NCBI RefSeq assembly: GCF_006716785.1 | Contig: NZ_VFPQ01000001.1 | Location: forward strand, 2,108,001-2,172,000 | Direction of reading: 5' to 3' | Origin: Thermopolyspora flexuosa | GTDB taxonomy: Bacteria > Actinomycetota > Actinomycetes > Streptosporangiales > Streptosporangiaceae | Length of the DNA stretch: 64,000 bases | In this document: positions 36,101 to 43,328 of the stretch, piece after piece | Numbering within the stretch: the stretch's first letter is position 1 | Layout: each line of letters begins with the position of its first letter | Position numbers and translations under genes: made by a program | Notes under the pieces: model-generated | Database searches by the model: none | What the model was told of the DNA's origin: nothing | Seen by the model: only the letters and a program-made list of their open reading frames with translations

Positions 36101-37063
36101 GACGTGCTGCGGCGGCTTGAGCATGGATTCGACCCCGACCTCGACACCACGCCGCGCCGTAAGCAGATCGCCGCCGAGTGGGCCGACGTCTACAAGGTGA
36201 AGGACGCCAGTAAGCGCCGCAAGGCGCATCCGCTCGCCGAGCGATGGCGCGCCCGCCTCCAGGACAACGCGGTACCCGTCGACGTCGCGCTCGCCACCTC
36301 GATGCTCCAGGTCGGCGTCGACGTGCCCCGCTTCGGCCTGATGATGGTCGTCGGCCAGCCGAAGAACACCGCCGAGTACATCCAGGCGTCGTCGCGGGTC
36401 GGCCGCGACCCCAGGCGGCCCGGCCTGGTGGTCACCCTCTACAACTGGTCCCGGCCCCGCGACCTGGCGCACTACGAGGACTTCGAGCACTACCACGCCA
36501 CCTTCTACCGGCAGGTCGAGGCGCTGTCGGTCACCCCGTTCACCCGGCGGGCGCTCGACCGCGGCGCGACCGCCACGTACGTGGCGGCGGTGCGCAACGC
36601 GTACGAGGAGTTCTCCCGCAACGTCGACGCCCACGACGTGCCGCTCGACGACGACCGGGTGAAGCGGATCGAGGATCGGTTCCTCGACCGGGCCCAGGCG
36701 ATCGGCGAGGAGCGGGCCAGGGGCTACCTGGAGGAGCGCCTCAAGGTCATCCGGGATCTGTGGAGCGAGAAGAGGACCGGTTCCACCCGGCTCGGCTACC
36801 GCGACGGCACCTTCAAGAAGCAGCCCCTGGTGGGCCTGCTCCACCCGGCCGGCGACGGCAAGTGGGGCGACCTCACCGTCGGCCAGTCGATGCGCGAGAC
36901 CGAGAACGAGATCAACCTGCTGCTCCCCGGCGGCGGCCAGATCTTCACCCCGCTGTACGGCGCGCCGTCGTGGACGATGTCCCCGTTGGACGCCACGTCC
37001 GCCTCGCCGGACGTCCCCGAGGGTGACGAGCTGGGCGAGTCCGCGCTGAACAGGAGGCGCTAA
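33110..37063 (+). CDS. drmA: DISARM DrmA: helicase-domain protein
   Basis: A protein of 1317 residues. Walker A P-T-G-G-G-K-T lies at 505-511, and a D-E-L-H box near 805 in I-I-Q-D-E-L-H-L-I-S-G. A helicase C-terminal part follows, with V-G-V-D-V-P-R-F and Q-A-S-S-R-V-G-R-D. A Cys pair and a C-P-R-G segment between the two halves may bind zinc. DrmA is a core DISARM subunit that, with DrmB, forms a DNA-binding complex with an ATP-driven helicase. An AGGAGAAGGGAG site precedes the ATG. A gap of 112 bp from drmMI and only 2 bp to drmB fits one operon. The N-terminal 100 codons are somewhat less GC-rich than the rest. Confidence 0.93.
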   Translation: MINEQDDLLPELGNRQQALELTVQKTTTPEDRRRALIQSLGLPQDFEEATSYQVRDEFEEIVRRDLLGPWGGDLEQFPPRAMGPRERYLVGMLGPKHTPKPSLEAAADMPDTESGVSGDGHEDELGEVMTPQNLGRIWASSMGLAFAVKADVHAVAVTASWGRYTKARVERDDGKTVSVWAREPVRVDKEIRLDGEPSYRVSLTGGDNGVLLAVAVRPQQDGRRVVELTLINAQPEPETNPDTAWLFQSELVVRALDGNSAIFLPIDDPLDDTEWEGVDLEEKHLRLLYRNERRYANGRNVAVHASVREGERLAHELRTTWIPVYEVPATVAASEGLAGVELSMDVLAEATPERLKAGLAPLADGYAAWLDRQRDRIPELPVPLRDTAEKAVHAAREVAERIRAGITLLTDPAQPRHEEALRAFRFANRAMALQRKHTTAARLREEYGWDYRLAIDKVEKQGPKAASWRPFQLAFVLLNLPALTHPGHPERAPDRSGLVDLLFFPTGGGKTEAYLGLTAYTLAIRRLQGVIGDGADRRDGRAGVAVLMRYTLRLLTAQQFQRAAALICAAEVLRREDPETWGREPFRIGLWVGGGMSPNWFEEAYEQIKEAREAGDGKRTNVLQTLSCPWCGERLQGHQNLHPDEDLRRVFLYCPRGEGDDPCPFSKRGEEATLRPWLERIAAEAAPSARSDAERAELIASRTRALLAVSREGLPILTVDEEIYRYAPGLVIATVDKLAQLPWKGFAGILFGRVTRRCPRHGYRHDDLDEHTGCAERHHAKGDLEAVKYSEPVVRLRPPDLIIQDELHLISGALGTTVGLFEAAVAELCTWRLPDGTETGPKIVASTATTKQAAQQVLGVFGKNLAVFPPQVIDVGDTFFSRQVPVSPEHPGRRYLGLCAHGVRLKSAEIRLAEILLLAGQTLFDKYGEPADPYMTVVGYFNATRELAGMRRYVDDDVTTRVRSHGTRKGLSNRITSDSGMLNVQELTSRISSGDISDVLRRLEHGFDPDLDTTPRRKQIAAEWADVYKVKDASKRRKAHPLAERWRARLQDNAVPVDVALATSMLQVGVDVPRFGLMMVVGQPKNTAEYIQASSRVGRDPRRPGLVVTLYNWSRPRDLAHYEDFEHYHATFYRQVEALSVTPFTRRALDRGATATYVAAVRNAYEEFSRNVDAHDVPLDDDRVKRIEDRFLDRAQAIGEERARGYLEERLKVIRDLWSEKRTGSTRLGYRDGTFKKQPLVGLLHPAGDGKWGDLTVGQSMRETENEINLLLPGGGQIFTPLYGAPSWTMSPLDATSASPDVPEGDELGESALNRRR

Positions 37064-37065
37064 CG

Positions 37066-38994
37066 ATGGCGAGCGAGAAATACCGCACCCGCGTCGGCTC
37101 GGTACGGCCCAGCCACCTCATGTTCACCAGCGGGGTGGGGGCGCTCGTCGACCTGCCGAACTTCTCCGTGCTCGTCAAGGGCCTGGACGAGTGGCGGTAC
37201 GACGGGGCGCACGGCTGGGAGCCGCTCGTCGAGCCGCGCCTGCTCGCCGCCGTGCAGTCCCTCCCGTACCGCAAGGGGGAGCCGGAGTACCTCGACTTCC
37301 GGCAGGTGAAGGAGCTGCGGCCCGCGCCGTGGCTCGCCGGGCTCGACCAGAACCCGGCCGGGCCGGCGTCCCGGGTCGGCGTGCCCACCCTGCCGTTCCC
37401 GAGCTGGATGCGCTGCACCGCCTGCAACCTGCTCGCCCCGATCGACTCGAAGGTCTTCGGCTTCGAGAACGACAAGCCGCGCAAGCCGCACGAGGCCCGG
37501 TTCTTCCACGAGAACTGCGGCCGCAAGCGCAAGGGGCGCAAGCCGCTCGCCGTCGCCGCCCGCTTCGTGCTCGCCTGCACGGCCGGGCACCTCGACGACT
37601 TCCCGTACGTCGAGTTCGTGCACCGCGGCCAGCCGTGCCCCAAGGTGAGCCACCCCACGCTGGAGATGAACGACCGCGGTGGCAACCTCGGCGCGAACGT
37701 CGCGATCAAGTGCATGAACTGCGAGGCCCAGCGCAACATCCGCGAGTGGATGGGGGACCGGAACCTGGTGCGGCTGCCCCGCTGCCGGGGGCGGCACCCC
37801 CACCTGTCGTGGTTCGCCGAGGGCGGCTGCGACCGGCAGCTGTACGTGCTCGTCGTCGGCGCCTCGAACCAGTGGTTCCCGCAGACGCTGTCCGCGCTCG
37901 CCGTACCGCAGAGCGGGGCGCGGGCGGTGGAGGCGACGGTCGAGAAACACTGGAAGGCGCTGGAGCCCTTGCCGAAGTCGATGTACCCGTGGGCGCGGGA
38001 GAACGTCGGCGCCTTCCGTGAGCTCGCCAAGTGGAGCGACGACGAGATCTGGGAGGCGGTCGAGCGGCTCAAGGCGCGGCGCGAGGGCGGCACGGACGCC
38101 TCCTCCGGCGGCTACCCCGACCTGCGGACCCCCGAATGGGAGGCGTTCACCGGCCATCCGCTGCCCGAGGAGAACGACGACTTCGCCGTCCGCCGGCTCA
38201 CCGAGATCCCGGCCGCGCTGCGCGGCATCTACGCCGACGTGGTGCAGGCCGAGCGGCTGCGCGAGGTGCGCACGCTGATCGGGTTCACCCGGCTGGACGC
38301 GCCCGACCCCGACGACCCGGATCTGGTCACCCGGGCGCCGGTCACCCGGGGCAGCCCGCAGTGGCTGCCCGCCACCGAGGTGCGCGGCGAGGGCATCTTC
38401 CTGCGGCTGCCGGAGGACCTGCTTCGCGAATGGGAGGACCGGGTCGCCGAGTCGGTCGCGGTGCGCGAGCACCGCGAGGCGTACATCCGGTTCCGCAAGC
38501 ACCGCTTCTCCACCCGCATCCAAGGCCCGTTCGACCCCGAACGCGGCTGGCCCGGGCCGAGGTACTACGCCCTGCACACCCTGTCGCACCTGCTGATCCG
38601 CACCATCGCGCTGGAGTGCGGGTACAGCTCGGCGAGCCTGACGGAGCGCATCTACGCGGGCACCCCGGACGATCCGCGCAGCGGCATCCTCATCTACACG
38701 GCGGTCCCCGACGCCGAGGGCACCCTGGGCGGGCTCGTCTCGCTCGCCGAGCCCGACCGGCTCGTCGAGATCACCCGCAGGGCGCTGCGGGACGCCCGGC
38801 ACTGCTCCTCCGACCCGCTGTGCGCGGAACGGCTGCCGCAGGCGCCGGAGGACTTCCTCCACGGGGCCGCCTGCCACGTGTGCCTGTTCGTCTCGGAGAC
38901 CACGTGCGAGCGCGGCAACCGGTACCTCGACCGGCGGTTCATCGTGCCGATCGGAGACGAGCCGAAGCTCGCGCTCTTCCCCGAGCTGCCGTGA
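37066..38994 (+). CDS. drmB: DISARM DrmB: DUF1998 protein
   Basis: A protein of 642 residues starting two bases after drmA. Near the N-terminus is the typical R-x-S-H-L-M-F-T-S-G-V-G-A-L-V-D-L-P stretch. A zinc-type C-T-A-C pair lies near residue 114. The DUF1998 C-terminal part contains E-C-G-Y-S-S-A-S-L-x-E-R, G-T-L-G-G-L, and a final Cys cluster (H-C-S-S-D-P-L-C, A-C-H-V-C-L, T-C-E-R-G-N). DrmB partners DrmA in the core complex. Its TGA is embedded in the drmC start (GTGA), so the pair is translationally coupled. Confidence 0.93.
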   Translation: MASEKYRTRVGSVRPSHLMFTSGVGALVDLPNFSVLVKGLDEWRYDGAHGWEPLVEPRLLAAVQSLPYRKGEPEYLDFRQVKELRPAPWLAGLDQNPAGPASRVGVPTLPFPSWMRCTACNLLAPIDSKVFGFENDKPRKPHEARFFHENCGRKRKGRKPLAVAARFVLACTAGHLDDFPYVEFVHRGQPCPKVSHPTLEMNDRGGNLGANVAIKCMNCEAQRNIREWMGDRNLVRLPRCRGRHPHLSWFAEGGCDRQLYVLVVGASNQWFPQTLSALAVPQSGARAVEATVEKHWKALEPLPKSMYPWARENVGAFRELAKWSDDEIWEAVERLKARREGGTDASSGGYPDLRTPEWEAFTGHPLPEENDDFAVRRLTEIPAALRGIYADVVQAERLREVRTLIGFTRLDAPDPDDPDLVTRAPVTRGSPQWLPATEVRGEGIFLRLPEDLLREWEDRVAESVAVREHREAYIRFRKHRFSTRIQGPFDPERGWPGPRYYALHTLSHLLIRTIALECGYSSASLTERIYAGTPDDPRSGILIYTAVPDAEGTLGGLVSLAEPDRLVEITRRALRDARHCSSDPLCAERLPQAPEDFLHGAACHVCLFVSETTCERGNRYLDRRFIVPIGDEPKLALFPELP

Positions 38995-39779
38995 GACGAC
39001 GCCGGGACGTGGAGGAGGCGGTCGCCGCCGCGGTCGCGCCCCTCGACCCGGGGGACCTGCTGGTGCTCGCCGACCGCATCGAGCAGGGCTGGCCGCGTGA
39101 GGGGATCCTCGCCGCGGTGCCGCGGCCCGGGTTCGGCCGGGCCGCGGCGGCCGTGCTCGACGCCGTGCCCGCCGGTACGGTGTCGTCGGCCGAGCTCGCC
39201 GCCTACCTGCGCGGGATCGCCGCGGGGCGGGCCCAGGCCGCCGACCCGGTGCGGGTGGAGATGGTGTGGAGCGGGCCGCGGACCCTGGAGGTGCCCGTTC
39301 GGGCCACCGCGAGCGCGCTCGTCGAGCTCGTCGGCGAGGCGTCCCGGGAGCTGACGCTGATGACGTACGCGGCCGTGCCGTACCGGCCGCTGCTCGACGC
39401 GCTCGCGGCGGCGGTCGGCCGGGGCGTCACCGTGCGGGTGGTGGTCGAGACGCTGCAGGGGGCCGGGTCTGCGCTCGCCGGGGCCGAGCCCGCGGCCGCG
39501 TTCGCCGAGGTCACCGGCATCGAGCTGTGGCACTGGCCGGCCGGGCGGCGGGCCGGGAGCGGCAACGGGGCGGACGGGGACGGCGGGGCGCGGATGCACG
39601 CCAAGCTCGCCGTCGCCGACGCGCGGGCGCTGTGGGTGTCGAGCGCCAACCTCACCCCGGCGGGGGTCTCCCGGAACATCGAGGCCGGAGTGATCGTACG
39701 CGGCGGCACCGCGCCGCTCCGGGCCGCCGAGCACATCGACCGGCTGCGCGCCACCGGAGTGCTGCAGCGGCTGCGCTAG
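38991..39779 (+). CDS. drmC: DISARM DrmC: phospholipase-D-like protein
   Basis: A protein of 262 residues from the GTG at 38991, overlapping the drmB stop by four bases. One PLD motif is plain: H203-A-K-x4-D followed by S-S-A-N-L-T-P. Single-motif PLD enzymes act as dimers and can be nucleases. DrmC is the third conserved DISARM gene; it was found dispensable for protection in the tested Bacillus system. An upstream in-frame extension runs through drmB and is not the real start. The next gene begins 31 bases later. Confidence 0.92.
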   Translation: MRRRRDVEEAVAAAVAPLDPGDLLVLADRIEQGWPREGILAAVPRPGFGRAAAAVLDAVPAGTVSSAELAAYLRGIAAGRAQAADPVRVEMVWSGPRTLEVPVRATASALVELVGEASRELTLMTYAAVPYRPLLDALAAAVGRGVTVRVVVETLQGAGSALAGAEPAAAFAEVTGIELWHWPAGRRAGSGNGADGDGGARMHAKLAVADARALWVSSANLTPAGVSRNIEAGVIVRGGTAPLRAAEHIDRLRATGVLQRLR

Positions 39780-39810
39780 CCGTGCGGAGGGATCAGGCGG
39801 AGGACACGTG

Positions 39811-41697
39811 ATGACAGGGGAGGCCAGGGTCGCCGCGGCCGACATCGCCCGGCTCGCCGGCGTGGGGCGGACCGCGGTCAGCAACTGGCGCCGCCGGTTC
39901 CCGGACTTCCCGCGGCCGGTCGGCGGCACGCCGTCCAACCCGCTGTTCTCCATGGCCGAGGTCGAGGCGTGGCTGCGCGGCCAGGGGAAACCGGTCCACC
40001 TGCCCGAGGACGAGCGGGTGTGGCACCGGATCCGGAACGCCGCGGGCGACGCCGACCCGCTCGGCCTCGTCGCGGCCCTCGCCGCCGCGCTCGTCGCGGT
40101 CGGCCACCGCAGGCTTCAGCAGGCAGGTGACGCCGAGCTCCGCGACGCACTGCCACCGGACCTCGCCGACACCCCGCTGCCCCTGCTGCGCGCCGTCGGC
40201 GAGCTCGCGGCCGATCGCGGCGATGCCGCCACCGTCGAGTTCCTCTGCCGCAGGTACGCGGAGGCCCAACCGCGCCGCCCGCAGAGCGTCGAGCCCGAGG
40301 TCGCCCCGGTGATGGCCGAGCTGCTCGGGCCGTGCCGTACCGTGCTGGACCCGCTGTGCGGATTCGGCCCGCTGCTGCTCGCCGCCGCGCCCCGCGCCGA
40401 ACGGCTGCTCGGCCAGGAACGCGACCCGGCGCTCGCCCGCCTGGCCGCCGCCCGCCTCGCCGCCGCCAGGGCGGGCGAGCACGACGTACGGCCCGGCGAC
40501 GCGCTCACCCGGGACGCGTTCCGCGGGGCCGAGGCGGACGGCGTGCTCTGCATCCCGCCGTTCGGCGAACGCGCCTGGGGGCACGACGAGCTCACCAACG
40601 ACCCGCGCTGGCTGCACGGCCTGCCGCCGCGCGGCGAGCCCGAGCTCGCCTGGGTACAGCACTGCCTCGCCCACCTGCGGCCCGGCGGGCACGCCGTCGT
40701 CCTCATGCCCGCGGCGGCCGCGTCCCGCCGCTCCGGGCGGCGCATCCGGTCCCGGCTGCTGCGCACCGGCACCCTGCGCGGCGTGATCGCGCTGCCGCCC
40801 GGCGCCGCCCCGCACTCGGCGGCGGCACCCCACCTGTGGGTGCTGCGCCGTCCCGGGGCCGACGACGAGGTGCCGCCACGGGTACTGCTCGCCGCCTGCG
40901 CCCTCGACCAGGTCGTGCCCACCTGGCGGTCGTTCCTGCACGAGGAGGCGCCGACCGGCGCGGCCCGGGCCGTACCGGTGGTCGAGCTGCTCGACGACGA
41001 GGTCGATCTCACCCCGGCGCGGCACCTGCCCGCACCGCCCCCGCCCCCGGCCCCGGTGGCGGACCTGGAGCGGGCCCGCGCCGAGCTCGCCGCCCTCGGC
41101 GCCGGCATCGCCGAGCTGCTACCCACCGTAAGCGCCCGGACCCGCGAGCTGACCATGACCACCCTCGGCGAGCTCGCCCGCGCCGGGGCCGTCCGGCTGG
41201 AGCAGACCCCGATGCGGATGCGGGCCGACGCGGGCGACCGGCCGGTGCTCACCGCCAAAGACGTCGTGGTGGGCCGCGGCCCCACCGGCACCGGTACGGC
41301 CGAGCCTGGTGCCGTGGTCGCCCGTGCCGGGGACATCGTGATCCCGGTGATCGCCCGGGGCGTCACCGCACGGGTGGTGGAGGAGGAGGTGCTGCTCGGC
41401 CCGCACCTGTACCTCGTGCGCGCCGACCCAAGGGCCTTCGACCCGTACTTCCTCGCCGGGTTCCTGCGCCTGACCGCGCCGCCCGGCTCGGCCCTGTCCT
41501 CCCGCGGCCAGCGGGTCGACCTGCGGCGGGCCCGGGTACCGCGGCTGCCCATCGCCGACCAGCGCCGGTACGGCGAGGCGTTCCGGCGGCTGGAGGAGTT
41601 CGAGGCGGCGCTGGCCCGGCTGTCGGCCGACGGCCACGGTCTGGCGGAACGAATCCGTGACGGAATCGTTCTTGGCGAACTGCAACCGGGGCCATGA
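39811..41697 (+). CDS. HTH / N6-methyltransferase-like / specificity-tail fusion with broken catalytic motif
   Basis: 628 residues from the ATG at 39811 (GGAGG at 39799-39803; GTG at 39808 possible). An N-terminal helix-turn-helix of about 60 residues (I-A-R-L-A-G-V-G-R-T-A-V-S-N-W) is followed by a helical region and an HsdM-like methyltransferase fold. Motif I is L-D180-P-L-C-G-F-G. The catalytic motif, normally N/D-P-P-F/Y, reads C-I248-P-P-F-G, so adenine methylation is doubtful. The last 200 residues resemble half of a type I HsdS subunit. It follows drmC by 31 bp and begins the extra four-gene module. It could be a DNA-binding sensor that recognises unmodified sites. A fully active variant enzyme is not excluded. 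Confidence 0.85.
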   Translation: MTGEARVAAADIARLAGVGRTAVSNWRRRFPDFPRPVGGTPSNPLFSMAEVEAWLRGQGKPVHLPEDERVWHRIRNAAGDADPLGLVAALAAALVAVGHRRLQQAGDAELRDALPPDLADTPLPLLRAVGELAADRGDAATVEFLCRRYAEAQPRRPQSVEPEVAPVMAELLGPCRTVLDPLCGFGPLLLAAAPRAERLLGQERDPALARLAAARLAAARAGEHDVRPGDALTRDAFRGAEADGVLCIPPFGERAWGHDELTNDPRWLHGLPPRGEPELAWVQHCLAHLRPGGHAVVLMPAAAASRRSGRRIRSRLLRTGTLRGVIALPPGAAPHSAAAPHLWVLRRPGADDEVPPRVLLAACALDQVVPTWRSFLHEEAPTGAARAVPVVELLDDEVDLTPARHLPAPPPPPAPVADLERARAELAALGAGIAELLPTVSARTRELTMTTLGELARAGAVRLEQTPMRMRADAGDRPVLTAKDVVVGRGPTGTGTAEPGAVVARAGDIVIPVIARGVTARVVEEEVLLGPHLYLVRADPRAFDPYFLAGFLRLTAPPGSALSSRGQRVDLRRARVPRLPIADQRRYGEAFRRLEEFEAALARLSADGHGLAERIRDGIVLGELQPGP

Positions 41698-41752
41698 TCA
41701 TAGAGGGTTCTGTAAAGAGCGCCTGTTGTCTGGGGGAGAGTGGGTCACTGCC

Positions 41753-43327
41753 GTGACGAGGCGGACAACGATTGCCGGTCGGTATGAACTGGATCCCACG
41801 TCGCGGCGGCGGGGCGGCATGGGCGAGGTGTGGTTCGGCTACGACAAACGCCTGGACCGTCCCATCGCCATCAAGTTCATCCGGATCGACCGGTTGTCCG
41901 ACGGCCGGGCCGACGACGAACTGACCCGCCGCTTCGTCCGGGAATCACGGATCACCGCCCGGATGAACCATCCGGGCGTCCCCGTCGTCTACGACTGCGG
42001 CACGCACGAGGACAAGCTGTATCTCGTCATGCAGCAGATCGAGGGGTGCTCGGTCTCCGATCTCATCGCCGAGGTGGAGCCCCTCCCGGTGCCCTGGGCG
42101 GCCGCCATCGCCGCGCAGGTGTGCAGCGTGCTCGCCGCCGCGCACGCCAACTCGCTCGTGCACCGCGACCTCAAGCCGTCCAACCTCATGATCTGCCCCG
42201 ACGGCTCGGTGAAGGTGCTCGACTTCGGCGTGGCCGCCGCGCTCACGCCCGACGCGACCAAGATCACCGCGACCGGCACGGCGATCGGCACCCCCGAGTA
42301 CATGGCGCCCGAGCAGGCGCTCAGCGGCACCACCAGCCCGCAGAGCGACCTGTACTCGCTCGGTGTCGTGCTCGACGAGATGCTCACCGGCCGCAACCAG
42401 TTCTCCGCCCCGACCCCGCTCGCGTCCATGCGCCGGCACCTCGACGCGCCACCGACCCCGCCGCGCAAGCGCCGCCCGGACGTGCCCGAGGAGCTGGAAC
42501 GGCTCGTGCTGTGGCTGCTGGAGAAGACCCCGGACCGGCGTCCGCCCGACGCCGCCACCGTCTACGACCATCTCGTCGGCTTCTGCCGCGAGCTGCCGCC
42601 GCTGCCCGGCTTCGTCGACCAGTCCCGGCGCAGCCCGGCACGCATGTACACCTCTGTGCTGCCGCCGCTCGCCGCGTCGGGGAGGTCCGCTGTCGAGACG
42701 CCGCCGCCTCCGCGGCCGGTGCCGCCGCGGAGCCGTACCGCCGAGCCCACCACCCCCACCCCCTCGATCGGCCGTACCGACATCGAGCTGGCGATGCAGG
42801 AGGCCAAGGATCTCAAGGGGGAGGCCCGGTTCAGCCAGGCGGCGGAGGTGCTGGCCCGGGTCGTCGAGCCCGCCACCCGGGCCTTCGGCGCGCACGACGC
42901 CGGCGTGATCGACCTGCGGATCGAGTACGCCGACGTGCTCTTCCTCGGCGGCGACTACCGCCGGGCCGCCCCCGAGTTCCGGCGGCTCGCCGAGGACCTC
43001 GCCGAGCGCGAAGGGCCCGACGACAGCCTCGTGCTGCGGTTCCGCCTCATGGAGGCCAACTGCCACGCCGCGGCCGGCGAGACCTCCCTCGCCCTCACCC
43101 AGCTCACCGGCCTGCTGGAGGACGAGAAGCGGTACGGCGTCGACGAGGACCGCATCCTCGAGCTGCGGCGGCAGATCGGGCTGCTGCAGCTCGGCTCCGG
43201 CGACCGCGCCGGCGCCGCCCGCACCTTCCGCGAGCTGCTGCCCGACCTGGAACGGCGGAGCGGCCCGGACAACCCCAACCTGCACCGGGTGAAGGAGATC
43301 CTCGACGGGCTGGAGGGTGAGGGCTGA
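41753..43327 (+). CDS. Soluble Ser/Thr protein kinase with TPR-like tail
   Basis: About 524 residues from the GTG at 41753, with G-rich sequence 14 bases upstream; an in-frame ATG at 41657 lies inside the preceding gene. The kinase domain starts at once: R-R-G-G-M-G-E-V-W loop (first glycine replaced by arginine), K41, H137-R-D-L-K-P-S-N, D157-F-G, A-P-E. These fit an active PknB-like enzyme. A proline-rich linker (about 300-340) leads to helical repeats resembling TPRs (E-Y-A-D-V-L-F-L-G-G-D-Y-R-R-A). No membrane segment is present, unlike the receptor kinases elsewhere in the window. Its place between a methyltransferase-like and a helicase gene recalls the kinase of Pgl systems. Confidence 0.9.
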   Translation: MTRRTTIAGRYELDPTSRRRGGMGEVWFGYDKRLDRPIAIKFIRIDRLSDGRADDELTRRFVRESRITARMNHPGVPVVYDCGTHEDKLYLVMQQIEGCSVSDLIAEVEPLPVPWAAAIAAQVCSVLAAAHANSLVHRDLKPSNLMICPDGSVKVLDFGVAAALTPDATKITATGTAIGTPEYMAPEQALSGTTSPQSDLYSLGVVLDEMLTGRNQFSAPTPLASMRRHLDAPPTPPRKRRPDVPEELERLVLWLLEKTPDRRPPDAATVYDHLVGFCRELPPLPGFVDQSRRSPARMYTSVLPPLAASGRSAVETPPPPRPVPPRSRTAEPTTPTPSIGRTDIELAMQEAKDLKGEARFSQAAEVLARVVEPATRAFGAHDAGVIDLRIEYADVLFLGGDYRRAAPEFRRLAEDLAEREGPDDSLVLRFRLMEANCHAAAGETSLALTQLTGLLEDEKRYGVDEDRILELRRQIGLLQLGSGDRAGAARTFRELLPDLERRSGPDNPNLHRVKEILDGLEGEG

Positions 43328-43328
43328 C

